64,000 nucleotides of DNA, taken from NCBI GenBank assembly GCA_965261055.1, contig OZ253440.1, positions 682,001 through 746,000 of the forward strand, in the 5' to 3' direction. Within the stretch, counting starts at the first letter, position 1. Each line of letters opens with the position of its first letter. The notes under the pieces were generated by a model. The model had not been told where the DNA came from and ran no database searches. It was given only the letters and a program-made list of their open reading frames with translations. Shown one piece after another: positions 1-9,904 of this stretch. The position numbers and the translations under genes are program-made. The stretch is from G965261055 sp965261055 [NCBI: Fibrobacteria bacterium]. GTDB taxonomy: Bacteria; Fibrobacterota; Fibrobacteria; UBA11236.

Positions 1-101
1 TGAGGAACAGATAAAACTTGAATTGTAGGGATCAGTGTATAAACAGACAAAGCTAAAATACCCAAGACAATAAGTGTTTTAAAACCATATTTTTTCTTCA
101 T
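1..101 (-). CDS. SecD-like protein translocase subunit, N-terminus only
   Basis: An ATG at 101 opens a reading frame that runs off the left edge. The 33 visible residues are a short basic start (MKKKYGFK), one hydrophobic segment, and then TLIPTIQV. This basic start plus first membrane helix ending in a Tyr/Leu-x-Pro-Thr element resembles the beginning of SecD, the proton-driven accessory subunit of the Sec translocon. Nothing of the large periplasmic domain is visible, so the call rests only on the N-terminus. It could be another single-anchor membrane protein. The tRNA-His gene lies just upstream on the same strand. Confidence 0.4.
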   Translation of the reverse strand, partial: MKKKYGFKTLIVLGILALSVYTLIPTIQVLSVP

Positions 102-131
102 TTAAATACCTTTTCAAAAAATAAAATAAGT

Positions 132-207
132 TGGGGTGAAAGATGGGACTTGAACCCACGACCAGCGATACCACAAACCGCTACTCTACCAACTGAGCTA
201 CATCCAC
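132..207 (-). tRNA. tRNA-His (anticodon GTG)
   Basis: The minus strand folds into a full cloverleaf. The acceptor stem starts GTGGATG, with one T-T mismatch at the sixth pair. The D arm, a GCGGT/ATCGC anticodon stem, the loop TTGTGGT with anticodon GTG, and a T arm with TTCAAGT are all present. The base before position 1 is G (208) and the discriminator is C. That is the G-1:C73 pair that identifies tRNA-His in bacteria. CCA appears to be encoded (132-134). Confidence 0.93.
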
Positions 208-302
208 CACAATACAGAACTCAAATTAGCTTTGCTAGAGCATCTTGACAAGGGAAAAATATTTCTATTAACAAAAATAAACTTTTTAACTTATTTCACA
301 AA

Positions 303-326
303 AACTTTCTACCTAACTTTCTACCT
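303..326. repeat. Tandem 12-bp duplication
   Basis: The 12-base unit aactttctacct occurs twice in direct succession between tRNA-His and groES. It is one of several two-copy tandem duplications in non-coding parts of this window. It has no evident function. Confidence 0.8.
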
Positions 327-375
327 AAGAATCATTAAATCTATTGACACACATGTTTGGTATACGTAGATTGTT

Positions 376-428
376 CTTGATTTTTGATTAGGCTTTCTTA
401 ATTCATTAATTTAAAAATCAAAAACAAG
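376..428 (+). promoter_or_regulatory. Possible stem-loop in the groES leader
   Basis: CTTGATTTTTGATT (376-389) is nearly complementary to AATCAAAAACAAG (416-428), with one bulged base, and the 26 bases between would form a loop. It sits just upstream of the groES ribosome-binding site. It is not the classical CIRCE element (TTAGCACTC-N9-GAGTGCTAA), which I do not find here. A TTGACA hexamer lies at 344-349, but I see no well-spaced -10 box. The regulatory role is inferred only from position. Confidence 0.3.
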
Positions 429-455
429 TTTAATACTTAATCATATAGGAGTAAA

Positions 456-743
456 ATGATGATAAAACCTTTAGCTGATCGCATTGTAATTGAGGCACTT
501 GATGCTGAACAAAAAACTGCCAGTGGACTTTATATTCCAGAAACTGCTCAAGAAAAGCCTCAAAAGGGCAAGATTATTTCTGTTGGTATAGGTCGCATGT
601 CCGAATCTGGTCAGATTATTAAAATGGAAGTTACCAAAGGTGATACAGTCCTTTATGGGAAATATTCTGGTACTGAAGTTTCTGAAGGGAATAAAACTTA
701 TCTAATTGTCAAAGAAAGTGACATTCTAGCAATTATCTCTTAA
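456..743 (+). CDS. groES: Co-chaperonin GroES (Hsp10)
   Basis: GroES forms the seven-membered lid on GroEL and helps fold cytosolic proteins. The 95 residues match the family length. The start [10 protein letters not shown], the [13 protein letters not shown] mobile-loop segment and the [14 protein letters not shown] strand are typical. Two ATG codons are adjacent (456 and 459). The AGGAG at 447-451 is spaced better for 459, so translation may begin one codon later than listed. groEL follows after about 65 bases in the usual groES-groEL order, and the operon ends at the hairpin at 2481. Confidence 0.97.
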   Translation: MMIKPLADRIVIEALDAEQKTASGLYIPETAQEKPQKGKIISVGIGRMSESGQIIKMEVTKGDTVLYGKYSGTEVSEGNKTYLIVKESDILAIIS

Positions 744-754
744 CTGATTTATTT

Positions 755-784
755 AAAACTTTAACATATAAAACTTTAACATAT
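755..784. repeat. Tandem 15-bp duplication between groES and groEL
   Basis: The unit aaaactttaacatat occurs twice back to back in the intercistronic space, immediately before the groEL ribosome-binding site (aaaagga). It probably arose by slippage. Confidence 0.8.
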
Positions 785-808
785 TTTTACAAAAAGGAAA
801 TTAATCTT

Positions 809-2455
809 ATGTCTAAACAAATTATTTTTGACAACCAAGCTCGTGCTGCTCTAAAGAAAGGTGTTGATACACTTACAAATGCAGTTAAAGTTACATTAGG
901 TCCTAAAGGTCGAAATGTCGTTATTTCTAAAAGCTTCGGTTCTCCAGCTATTACAAAAGACGGAGTTTCAGTTGCTAAGGAGATTGAACTTGAAGATCCC
1001 TATGAGAACATGGGTGCTCAAATGCTAAAAGAAGTCGCTTCAAAAACCTCTGATGTGGCTGGTGACGGAACAACAACAGCTACAGTTTTAGCTCAAGCAA
1101 TTTATACTGAAGGACTAAAAAATGTCACTGCAGGTGCAAGCCCAATTGAATTAAAAAGAGGTATTGATTTAGCAGCTTCTAAAGCTGTTGAATCCATCAA
1201 AAATGCAGCTAAAAAAGTTAAAAACAATAGTGAGATATCGCAGGTTGCAACTATTTCTGCTAATAACGATGAAGAAATTGGAAGACAAATTGCTGAAGCT
1301 ATGGAAAAGGTAGGCAAAGATGGTGTTATTACCGTAGAAGAAGCTAGAGGTACTCAAACAGAGGTTCATACTGTTGAGGGTATGCAATTCGATCGTGGTT
1401 ACTTATCTCCTTATTTCGTAACGAATACTGAAAAAATGGAAACACATTTAGACAATCCATTTATTCTACTTTATGATAAAAAAATTAGTTCAATGAAGGA
1501 TCTTCTACCTGTTTTAGAAAAGACAACACAATCTGGTCGTGGTCTTATCATTATTGCTGAAGACATTGATGGTGAAGCTCTTGCAACTCTTGTTGTAAAT
1601 AAACTGCGTGGTACTCTTAAAATTTGTGCAGTCAAAGCCCCTGGTTTTGGCGACCGTCGCAAAGCAATGTTAGAAGACATAGCTATCCTGATTGGTGCTA
1701 AAGTTATTTCCGAAGAAACTGGTTTGAAGCTTGAAAGCACTGAAGTGACAGACTTAGGTAGTGCTAAATCTGTTGTTGTTGACAAAGAAAATACAACTAT
1801 TGTTGAGGGATCTGGAAAATCAATAGAAATAAAAAGTCGTGTTTCTCAAATTAAAAGGCAAATAGATGAAACTACATCTGACTATGATAAAGAAAAACTT
1901 CAAGAAAGACTTGCTAAACTTGCAGGTGGTGTGGCTGTTATACAAGTAGGTGCAGCAACAGAAGCTGAAATGAAAGAGAAAAAGGATCGTGTTGATGATG
2001 CTTTAGCCGCAACTCGTGCCGCTGTAGAAAGTGGAATTGTTGCTGGTGGTGGTGTCGCAGCAATTCGTGCTGCAAACTCTCTTGAAAAATTCACTTTAGA
2101 AGGTGATCAACAAATTGGAATTGATATCGTTAGAAAAGCTTTAGAAGCTCCTTTAAGACAGATTGTCGCTAATTCTGGTGAAGAACCTCCCGTCATTGTT
2201 GATGAAGTTAAAAAGGGAAAAGATGATTATGGCTACAATGCCCGTACTGGAAAGTATACAAAACTTATTAGTGCTGGAGTCATTGATCCTGCCAAAGTGA
2301 CGATGACCGCAATTACAAATGCAGCATCCATTTCTGGATTGTTATTAACAACAGACTGTTTAATTGCCGATAAAAAAGAAGATAAACCAGCTACTGTTGC
2401 TCCAGATATGAGTGGTATGGGTGGCGGTATGGGTGGTATGGGTGGAATGATGTAA
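809..2455 (+). CDS. groEL: Chaperonin GroEL (Hsp60)
   Basis: This is the 60-kDa ATP-dependent chaperonin subunit that forms the double-ring folding chamber with GroES. The 548 residues are full length. The N-terminus carries [10 protein letters not shown] and the nucleotide-binding motif [15 protein letters not shown] near residue 87. The apical-domain motif [18 protein letters not shown], the conserved [35 protein letters not shown] region near residue 370-400, and a C-terminal Gly-Gly-Met repeat tail ([10 protein letters not shown]) follow. All are hallmarks of the main housekeeping copy. It is co-transcribed with groES and ends just before a strong terminator. Confidence 0.99.
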   Translation: MSKQIIFDNQARAALKKGVDTLTNAVKVTLGPKGRNVVISKSFGSPAITKDGVSVAKEIELEDPYENMGAQMLKEVASKTSDVAGDGTTTATVLAQAIYTEGLKNVTAGASPIELKRGIDLAASKAVESIKNAAKKVKNNSEISQVATISANNDEEIGRQIAEAMEKVGKDGVITVEEARGTQTEVHTVEGMQFDRGYLSPYFVTNTEKMETHLDNPFILLYDKKISSMKDLLPVLEKTTQSGRGLIIIAEDIDGEALATLVVNKLRGTLKICAVKAPGFGDRRKAMLEDIAILIGAKVISEETGLKLESTEVTDLGSAKSVVVDKENTTIVEGSGKSIEIKSRVSQIKRQIDETTSDYDKEKLQERLAKLAGGVAVIQVGAATEAEMKEKKDRVDDALAATRAAVESGIVAGGGVAAIRAANSLEKFTLEGDQQIGIDIVRKALEAPLRQIVANSGEEPPVIVDEVKKGKDDYGYNARTGKYTKLISAGVIDPAKVTMTAITNAASISGLLLTTDCLIADKKEDKPATVAPDMSGMGGGMGGMGGMM

Positions 2456-2480
2456 TTGACCCTACTCTCCGATTCTTTTA

Positions 2481-2512
2481 AAAAGCCTTTTCTTTATTGA
2501 AAAGGCTTTTTT
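2481..2512 (+). terminator. Rho-independent terminator of groESL
   Basis: AAAAGCCTTTTC and GAAAAGGCTTTT form a perfect 12-bp stem around a six-base loop, ending in a T run. It lies 25 bases after the groEL stop codon. Confidence 0.93.
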
Positions 2513-2599
2513 CTCTAGCATAAGTAAAATTTTACCCAAGTATTATAATAAATCAATGTTATATTATTTTTGCTCTCTAAAAAATTTTGAGCAATAAAA

Positions 2600-4105
2600 T
2601 AAACTTTCAGCTAATTCCTTAGCAAATTTCCATTTTGCTTTTCGGCATAAAAAATCGACATAGCATTTAAAATTCTAGGGTTTTGAGGTTCTTTTTCTAT
2701 TCCCAATAACAAATGTTTTTCAGCATTTTCCAAATCACCTTTACTTTGATAAACTAATAATAAGTTATAGAGCATCTTTAAATCATAAGTCAAAAAATAA
2801 GCTTGTTTCAAGTGAAAATAGAGTTATCCCAATCTTTCTTTTGAGTATAAAACAATCCTAAAAAAACCAACCTTCAAAATACAAAGGTGTTAATTACATC
2901 ACTTCTTTCAAATAAAAAAATTGCAAAATCTAGTTTCCTTTGGCTTAAATAAATATGTACTAAACTAATTTTGGAAAATTTGGAAAAATCAAAAGCACTA
3001 TCTAATTTAAAGATTTTAGATAGTAATGTTTAGCTGAGTCTTTTTTATTTTAAGTTTGATAATATGCTCCATATTAATTAACCCATTAGGAGCATCTTGA
3101 TGCTCCATAAGATAATCTACAAATTCTTTTTTCTTGCTTTAAAAACAAATCTCTTTGTCTTTTAGATAATGTAGTTTGAATTATTGAGTTGATATATTTA
3201 GCAGCTTGAATTCAAACCAAACGAATAAAATCTACTAACAAAGAAGTCAATAAAGATTTGTTTTTTACAGAGGAATTCAAACTAGGTCAACATAACAAAC
3301 TAGCAAAGCAAATAAAAGAGCCTTTATTCTGTGTAAACACTTAACACAATATTATTTAATTCTAAAGTATATTTGAACCGAAATTTGAGATAATGTGATG
3401 TCCTAATAAATGGAGTAATTAGGATATCTTAATTAAATCAATCATACTAGCTTGGTTCTTTTTGTTCATTCTATTTTTTAAAAATTATACAAAACTTCTC
3501 TCATAAAATGTCTCTCCATTACAGTTTTTTGTTTCTGAAGAATACCAATTTTTAAATTGTTTACTTGCTCATTGGTAATCTTTACTTTTGTGACATTGTA
3601 TACAAACATGATTCCAAGTTTATCTCCCTTTCTTCCAATGATACCAATCTGTTTCGGATACTACTTGATCAATGATTAATGAGTACCATTGCTTTTTTTG
3701 ATTGCCCCAAGCTATTGTTAAATTTTATAGTCTTCCTTTTTAAAATTCAATTAAATATTGTTGTAACGGATAATCTCCAAAAATATATTTTACTTCAAAA
3801 AATCAGCAGGAAAAGTATCTCTTTGTAATTTAGTCCAAAATTTTTGTAATTTAATCCAAAAAGCAGAATTTTAAAAAAAGTATATACTACTACATCGTGA
3901 TTAGTATAAACTGTACTATCAAATTAGCTATCACCGTACTTGAATTAGCAACTTCCATAGAACTTTTTATAACCAAATTCAAAACCATTCTTTATATTCC
4001 TTTTTATGGCATTCTTGACAGGAAATAATTTATTTTTTAATAAACTCTATTATATCTACAGAACAATCTCAACAAAGATTTTCTACCATTTCATGGTGTA
4101 TAGTA
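2600..4105 (-). pseudogene. Decayed TPR/multiheme cytochrome c gene
   Basis: The minus strand holds the remains of a long gene broken by many stops and frameshifts. From its 5' side, a heme motif CQECH followed by KKEYKEW (4006-4020) is visible. Then comes GDYPLQQYLIEF with a following TIAWGNQ, then SETDWYHWKKG, then a second heme motif CIQCHK (3590-3604). Last is a clean TPR block of about 66 residues (2611-2811) containing GDLENAEKHLLLGIEKEPQNP. I know this order (CxxCH, a PLQQYLVEF-like segment, a second CxxCH, then C-terminal TPRs) from periplasmic multiheme cytochromes carrying TPRs. Later heme motifs are no longer recognisable. The ends are approximate, and the gene is plainly non-functional. 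Confidence 0.75.
3822..3863. repeat. Near-perfect 21-bp tandem duplication inside the cytochrome pseudogene
   Basis: Two adjacent 21-base copies begin tttgtaatttagtcc and tttgtaatttaatcc. They differ at a few positions and lie within the decayed cytochrome gene, so slippage has acted on DNA no longer under coding selection. Confidence 0.65.
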
Positions 4106-4109
4106 TATA

Positions 4110-4527
4110 TTTCTAATTTTAATTTATAAATTCAAACAAATTATACCTTAGCCTACGATTTTCCTAGCTATCTAGATTACTTTAAAATAGGTTACAAATC
4201 ATATAATAAATAATACTACTCGTACCTTTCCCTACTATTAAGTTTAAGCTTTTCTAATATTGGTTAATGAATTAAGCTATAAGCCAAACTTCTTATTTCT
4301 TATCTCGGAGTATCATTCGGTTTGTTCTATAGGTGTTCTTAATAATTCTATAATTAAACATATAGTTTTAAAAAACATCTTACTCAAGAGATTTACTTTT
4401 TATACTACTTCTTTAATCAAAACAGTTTACTTGTTAAAAAATGAATCATCTAACATTAGTCTCATTTTACTAGCTTGATAAACTAAAATCATACATTTAT
4501 CTAAAGCATCTTCTAATAAATGTTAGT
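4110..4527. other. Stretch with no recognisable gene
   Basis: This very AT-rich stretch lies between the cytochrome pseudogene and the convergent end of the glycosyltransferase gene. A 72-codon open frame (4260-4478, plus) has no ribosome-binding site and no family resemblance. I take it as chance. The stretch may contain the fully eroded 5' end of the cytochrome gene. Confidence 0.5.
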
Positions 4528-6513
4528 TTATTTTTCGTAATACTTTTTGACAAAATAACTGCTTCTTGGATTAAAAAGCTTCATACGATATAGTACCAAA
4601 AATTTAAAAACCAACCAAAAAATAAGCCATACACTATTAGAAAAATTTCTTTCATTCCATTTTCGAGCAGAAACTTGTATTTTCCCTACCTGAGATAAAT
4701 ACAACCCTTCTCTTTTGATTTCCAAAGACAAGAAAACATCTTCCATTAAAGGCATTTTTCTAGAAAGTCTTCTTGCAAATGATGTTCGAATAAATTGAAC
4801 TTGATCACCAAAAGAAATGTTTAAAAATCTAGATCTAAAAAGATTTAAGTACTCTATTATTTTTAATTTCCATTTAGGAAGTGTAAAATCCCTTTTAAAC
4901 TGCATTTGATGAGCACCTCCAATACTGTCAGGAAATTGGTTCATACTTTTAATAATATTTTTAAAAATAGTTTCCGATACTTTACAATCAACATGTACTA
5001 TAACACAAACATCTCCAGTAGCTTTTTGAAGGCCCTCATAAATTTGAAACCCTCTTCCTTTTTTGGACGAAACAAACCAAACACCCATTCTCTTTAAAAT
5101 TTCTAAAGTTTGGTCAGTGGAACCACCATCCACAACTAACAAATTATATTCAATATTTTTAAGCTCTGACCGTAAGTATAAGATTTGCTCTTCTATCATT
5201 CTCTCTTCATTATAGGAAGGGATAATCACTGTTAATTTCTTAATCTGTGGATAACTCACTTTTAAAGAATAATTTCTTCGTCCTTGTAAAATTTTAATCA
5301 CCACAGAAATCAAAAATGGTAACCAAATCACATAAACAGACCAAGAATACTCAGACCATATGTTTTCTTGAACATTTCTTTGATACAATGGTAGTAAACC
5401 AATAAAACAACTCAAATTTAACGCCAATAAAGGCCAATATGGGATCAAAACTAATAAAGGCATAGGCAATAATAAATACCAAGGATGTACTGTAGGCGAA
5501 ACAAAGACAAACAATAGAAGAACCCATAATATATTGCGTTCAATTCGAGGTTCTATCAATAAAAAACAAATGCTTAAAAATATTGTGATCAAGAAACCAA
5601 CCCAAAATGTAAAATTCCCTGCTAAAGGAAAAACTAATGTATAAAATAGACTATTAAAATTTAAATTTGAAAATTGTTTTAAAGACTGCAATAAATCTTG
5701 GTTAGGCTCATAAAAAACAAACCAAAGGGCTAATGGTAAAATACAAAAAACAATCCGATACCAATTTTTACTGTTAAAAAAGATTGGTATTAATAACAGC
5801 AGCCAATATTTAATCATTATTCCTAGACCTAGGAATAAAAACAAAAAATTAAAGCGTTTTTTACAATAAAAAAACAGAATCCAAATTAAGAAATGTACTT
5901 GTAAAACATCTAAATGTATTTCACCAATAAAAAATACGAGTGTAGATGGGTTTAAAGCGTAAAAAACTATAGAAGAAGTTCTCAGACGCAAATAGAGTAA
6001 TATTTTCCATAGTAAGAACACAGATAATACATCAATCAGAATAAAAAACCAACGCAGAAACTCAGGAGATGGATATGAGAATGCAAATACCTTGAAAACT
6101 AATAAAGAAAGCGGCGGATAAATTGCTGTATAATCTTTATGATTAATTCCTTCCCAAATCGCATCTCGATATTTAATAAGAGAAGAATCATCTGGTGAAA
6201 CAAAATAAGGGCTAAGACCTTCAATCTGCATCTTTCCTTCCCAAGCATAACGATAAAAATCATCACTCACTGGATAATGCAAAAATAAAATACGTCCGAA
6301 CAATGTTAATCCGAAAAAAAACCACCCTATTTTCTTAAATAAAGGAAAACAAAAGTAAAGAAAAATCATTCCTATGAAACTGAAGCAGTAACCTATAATT
6401 TGCCAAATCAAATTTTGACCCAATTCTCCAGTAAAGCGTAAACAGAATATTCCAAAAATCCATAACAATAAAGCTACAATTAAAAAAAAGTAATTTAAAA
6501 ATCTAGACTTCAA
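4528..6513 (-). CDS. Fused GT-C membrane glycosyltransferase and GT2 glycosyltransferase
   Basis: The protein has 661 residues and two enzymes in one chain. Residues 1 to about 410 are a polytopic membrane domain with roughly ten hydrophobic helices. The loop VSDDFYRYAWEGKMQIEGLSPY (residues 82-103) is the acidic lumenal loop typical of polyprenyl-phosphate-sugar-dependent GT-C mannosyltransferases. Residues about 427 to 661 are a family-2 (GT-A) glycosyltransferase. They show VIIPSYNEE, VVDGGSTDQT (460-469) and HVDC (507-510) in the DxD position, followed by two hydrophobic C-terminal segments. The GT2 half resembles the TIGR04283 family. The neighbouring upstream gene is its usual partner (TIGR04282/DUF2064), and the two overlap by four bases. 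The start is a TTG coupled to that gene's stop. It probably builds a polyprenyl-linked glycan at the inner membrane; the substrate is unknown. Confidence 0.8.
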   Translation of the reverse strand: MKSRFLNYFFLIVALLLWIFGIFCLRFTGELGQNLIWQIIGYCFSFIGMIFLYFCFPLFKKIGWFFFGLTLFGRILFLHYPVSDDFYRYAWEGKMQIEGLSPYFVSPDDSSLIKYRDAIWEGINHKDYTAIYPPLSLLVFKVFAFSYPSPEFLRWFFILIDVLSVFLLWKILLYLRLRTSSIVFYALNPSTLVFFIGEIHLDVLQVHFLIWILFFYCKKRFNFLFLFLGLGIMIKYWLLLLIPIFFNSKNWYRIVFCILPLALWFVFYEPNQDLLQSLKQFSNLNFNSLFYTLVFPLAGNFTFWVGFLITIFLSICFLLIEPRIERNILWVLLLFVFVSPTVHPWYLLLPMPLLVLIPYWPLLALNLSCFIGLLPLYQRNVQENIWSEYSWSVYVIWLPFLISVVIKILQGRRNYSLKVSYPQIKKLTVIIPSYNEERMIEEQILYLRSELKNIEYNLLVVDGGSTDQTLEILKRMGVWFVSSKKGRGFQIYEGLQKATGDVCVIVHVDCKVSETIFKNIIKSMNQFPDSIGGAHQMQFKRDFTLPKWKLKIIEYLNLFRSRFLNISFGDQVQFIRTSFARRLSRKMPLMEDVFLSLEIKREGLYLSQVGKIQVSARKWNERNFSNSVWLIFWLVFKFLVLYRMKLFNPRSSYFVKKYYEK

Positions 6514-7124
6514 GAGACATTCCGATGTAAAAATTGTTTGAAATCTTCTTCTGTATCAATATCAAACCAAGTTGGTAAACAAAGATAAGATAATTGATTT
6601 TTCTTTAGACATTCTAAAGTTTCAGTAAAGACTTTTTCACTTCCCCATGAAATATTTTCAAAAACTTGCGGTAAAAATTGACTTAAACCTAACATATAAT
6701 ATCCACCATCTTCTGTTCCGCCAACAACAACAGATTTTCCTTGAGACAGTGCTGAAAAACCTTCAATCAAAAAAGATAAAGGCATATCAGGACTATCTCC
6801 ACCTATAACAATATATTGATCTTTAGGATTTTTTCTAAAACAGAACTCAAAGCCTTGTTTAAGTTTATCTCCCAAAGATCCTCCTAGCTGAGGATGATAA
6901 GATTTATCTTCACCGAAAATAGATGTCAAAATAGAACAAGAATTTGATGTAGAATCGAAAAAAATTTGTACCTCACAATTTAAAGTAGCAACCCTTTCTT
7001 CTATCATTTTTAAAAAATCACAATAAATTTGATAAGCTTTATTATCTCCCAATGTTTTAGCTAAACGCGTTTTAACCCGACCTTTCTGAGGCTCTTTTAA
7101 AAAAATGAGTAAAGTATGACTCAC
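6510..7124 (-). CDS. DUF2064 / TIGR04282 nucleotidyl-sugar-type glycosyltransferase
   Basis: This 204-residue soluble protein has the GT-A-like nucleotidyltransferase fold of DUF2064. Visible motifs are LLIFLKEPQKGRVKTRLAK at the start, GGSLGDKLKQGF, IGGDSPDMP (the metal-binding acidic motif) and GGTEDGGYYMLGL, ending with WFDIDTEEDF. Members are often annotated as arsenosugar biosynthesis glycosyltransferases, but their real activity is mostly untested. They nearly always sit beside a TIGR04283 GT2 enzyme, and here that enzyme is fused to a GT-C domain. The start is GTG at 7124, and the stop overlaps the TTG of the next gene, so the pair is translationally coupled. Confidence 0.85.
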   Translation of the reverse strand: MSHTLLIFLKEPQKGRVKTRLAKTLGDNKAYQIYCDFLKMIEERVATLNCEVQIFFDSTSNSCSILTSIFGEDKSYHPQLGGSLGDKLKQGFEFCFRKNPKDQYIVIGGDSPDMPLSFLIEGFSALSQGKSVVVGGTEDGGYYMLGLSQFLPQVFENISWGSEKVFTETLECLKKNQLSYLCLPTWFDIDTEEDFKQFLHRNVS

Positions 7125-7154
7125 AAATGATCTAATATAAAATTTGAAATAAAA

Positions 7155-9692
7155 CTAAATTTTTTCGTTTATTTCTTCCGTAGTATCTAAAACACCATCT
7201 GTTTCACTCTTAACTGTAGCATTCTCCCGATTAAATGATTCTATTTCAGAAGAATCAATCTCAGATATATCTGAAAAAACATCTGCATCAGCAACAACGT
7301 CGTCTTTACCCAATCGTATTACAATATTACCCTGTGTACTTCTACCAATTAAAGAAATTTCACTCATATGAGTTTTTATTAAAATTCCTTTACGAGTTAA
7401 AATTATAAGCTCATCTTTTTCTAATACAGATGCTATAAAAATTGCTTTACCATTCTTTTCCGTAAGATTAATATTACGAACACCTTTACCACCTCGATTA
7501 GTAATACGGTATTCTTCTATACGCGTTTTTTTACCATAACCTTTGTCAGTTAAAGTTAAAACCGTTTTATCTTTTTCTAATACAATCATTCCAATAACAA
7601 TATCATCAGATGATAATTGAATGCCTCTAACTCCACGAGTATTTTTATTTGTTTGTCTAAATGTACTCATTAAAAAACGTACGGCTCTACCTTTTGAAGT
7701 AGCAATCATAATATTGTCATCTTCTTTTGCTAGAAGAACCTTGATTAATTCATCTTGTTCGTCTAGCTTAATCGCGTTTACACCATTAGATCGTTTTTTT
7801 GTAAAAACATTCAATGCCATTTTATTTACAACACCTTGCTTAGTAGAGAAAATTAAGAACTGATCTTCATTAAACTCTTTAATAGGGATAAAAGCAGAAA
7901 CTCGCTCTCCTTCTTGTAATTTTAAGAAATTAACTAGAGCTTTTCCTTTCGTCGTACGTGATGATTCTGGAATTTCAAAAACTCTCAACCAATGGCATCT
8001 TCCAAAATTTGTAAAGACCAAAACATAACTATGTGCCCAGCCCACAAATAAATGCTCAATAAAATCTTCTGCTTTTAAACCAGCAGCTGTAATACCTTTC
8101 CCACCTTTATGCTGTAATTTATAAGTATCAACTGGTATTCTTTTTATGTAACCTGCGTTGGATACCGTAATCACCATAGGTAAATTTGGAACTAAATCTA
8201 AAACCGTAATGTCATCACTAACATCTTCAATAACTGTTCTTCTTTCATCTCCATGTTTTTTTACAATTTCATGGAGCTCATCAGAAATGATTTTCATACG
8301 CAAAGACTTTTCAGAAAGTATTTCATTTAATTTTTCCAAAGTTATCAATAGACTCTGGTATTCAGTTTCAATTTTTTTAGTTTCTAATCCTGTTAAGGAA
8401 CGCAAACGCATATCAACAATAGCTTGACTCTGTTTTTCTGTTAAGTCGTATCGTTCTTTCAATTGTTTTTTTACATGATCAACATCACTAGCCGCTCTAA
8501 TCAAGATTATAATTTCATCAATATTTTGAACAGCAATTCTTAACCCTTCTAAAATATGTACTCTCTCTTTTGCTTTCTTTTTTTCAAAAACTGTGCGACG
8601 AAAAACAATTTCATGGCGATGTTTTAAGAACTCTTCAATCAGTTCTTTTAAAGTTAAAATTTTAGGACGACCATTTACTAAAGCCAAATTATTGATAGAA
8701 AAGGTGATCTTTAGCTGAGTATATCGATAAAGCTGGTTCAAAATGACTTCAGCAAAGCTATCTTTTTTAATTTCAATAATAATGTTCATCCCGCGACGAT
8801 CTGATTCATCTCTGATATCAGAAACTCCCTCTATCTCTTTGTTTTTAACCAAAGTCGCTATTTTTTCTAAAAGAATACTTTTATTAACTTGATATGGTAT
8901 TTCAGAAATAACAATCCGTTCTCGATCATTCTTAAACGGTTCAATACGGGCTTTCGCCTGTAAAGTTACTTTACCTTTACCTGTCAAATATGCACTTCTA
9001 ATTCCTGATCGCCCTAAAATGATTCCACCTGTAGGAAAATCGGGGCCTGAAACAAAATTCAATAAGTTTTCACTGGAAATTTCTGGATTCTGAATCACTT
9101 CTTGACAAACATTTATAACCTCTGTAAGATTATGAGGTGCTAAATTCGTAGCCATTCCCACAGCAATTCCAGTAGTACCGTTTACAAGAAGGTTAGGAAA
9201 AGCTGCCGGTAAAACAGTTGGCTCCATTAATGAGTCATCATAATTATTTGAAAAATCAACCGTTTCTCTTTCTAAATCATTTAACATTAACTCAGAAATT
9301 TTTCTCATTCGAGCTTCTGTATAGCGCATTGCAGCAGGAGAGTCACCATCAATGGAACCAAAATTACCTTGACCTTGGACAAGACAATATCGCATAGAAA
9401 ACTCTTGAGCCATTCTAACCAAAGTATGATAAACCGCTGTATCTCCATGAGGGTGATATTTTCCAATAACATCACCTACAATCCTTGCAGATTTTTTGTA
9501 AGATTTTCCAGAGGTTAAACCTAAATTCTCCATTCCATACAATACACGACGATGTACTGGCTTTAAACCATCTCGTACATCAGGTAATGCTCTTGAGACA
9601 ATCACAGACATTGCATATGTGACATAAGATTTTTTCATTTCATCTTCAACAAGAGTCTTTTGAATATTTTCTGGAATAAGTTGTTCGTCCAC
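7155..9692 (-). CDS. gyrA: DNA gyrase subunit A
   Basis: GyrA cuts and rejoins DNA in the gyrase tetramer that introduces negative supercoils. The 845 residues include the winged-helix core with catalytic Tyr124 in AMRYTEARM and the quinolone-region helix [12 protein letters not shown] (81-92). A coiled-coil arm follows, then a six-bladed C-terminal wrapping domain. The GyrA-box position reads QHKGGKG instead of QRRGGKG, and a second NRGGKG lies later in the propeller. In the quinolone region, Thr85 and His89 stand where E. coli has Ser83 and Asp87. The start is GTG. An acidic tail rich in Glu/Asp/Ser ends the protein, as in many GyrA. gyrB is not in the window. Confidence 0.96.
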   Translation of the reverse strand: MDEQLIPENIQKTLVEDEMKKSYVTYAMSVIVSRALPDVRDGLKPVHRRVLYGMENLGLTSGKSYKKSARIVGDVIGKYHPHGDTAVYHTLVRMAQEFSMRYCLVQGQGNFGSIDGDSPAAMRYTEARMRKISELMLNDLERETVDFSNNYDDSLMEPTVLPAAFPNLLVNGTTGIAVGMATNLAPHNLTEVINVCQEVIQNPEISSENLLNFVSGPDFPTGGIILGRSGIRSAYLTGKGKVTLQAKARIEPFKNDRERIVISEIPYQVNKSILLEKIATLVKNKEIEGVSDIRDESDRRGMNIIIEIKKDSFAEVILNQLYRYTQLKITFSINNLALVNGRPKILTLKELIEEFLKHRHEIVFRRTVFEKKKAKERVHILEGLRIAVQNIDEIIILIRAASDVDHVKKQLKERYDLTEKQSQAIVDMRLRSLTGLETKKIETEYQSLLITLEKLNEILSEKSLRMKIISDELHEIVKKHGDERRTVIEDVSDDITVLDLVPNLPMVITVSNAGYIKRIPVDTYKLQHKGGKGITAAGLKAEDFIEHLFVGWAHSYVLVFTNFGRCHWLRVFEIPESSRTTKGKALVNFLKLQEGERVSAFIPIKEFNEDQFLIFSTKQGVVNKMALNVFTKKRSNGVNAIKLDEQDELIKVLLAKEDDNIMIATSKGRAVRFLMSTFRQTNKNTRGVRGIQLSSDDIVIGMIVLEKDKTVLTLTDKGYGKKTRIEEYRITNRGGKGVRNINLTEKNGKAIFIASVLEKDELIILTRKGILIKTHMSEISLIGRSTQGNIVIRLGKDDVVADADVFSDISEIDSSEIESFNRENATVKSETDGVLDTTEEINEKI

Positions 9693-9904
9693 TGCAATCC
9701 TTTATTAAATAAAAATTTAAAGATTAAAAAATGCAAAGTTGCATACATCTAAGTAGCCAACAAAGATATCAAAATTAAGCAGTGTATTCAAGTAAATAAA
9801 GGCAAATTTAAGCGAGAAGAATACTCAAAAGTTTAAAACTTAAATCTTATCTATTCTCCTAAATTATGTGTTAAATCAGGTAACACCTCAATTGAAACAG
9901 AAAT

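Noticed and set aside
310-455. CIRCE element controlling groES
   Set aside because: The TTAGCACTC-N9-GAGTGCTAA pattern is absent; only a weaker inverted repeat is present.
4260-4478. 72-codon open frame on the plus strand
   Set aside because: No ribosome-binding site, no family likeness, and it lies in decayed AT-rich DNA where chance frames of this size occur.
5244-5256. A TGTGGATAA sequence, like a DnaA box
   Set aside because: It lies inside the glycosyltransferase gene, is single, and no cluster of boxes or AT-rich unwinding region accompanies it; chance is enough.
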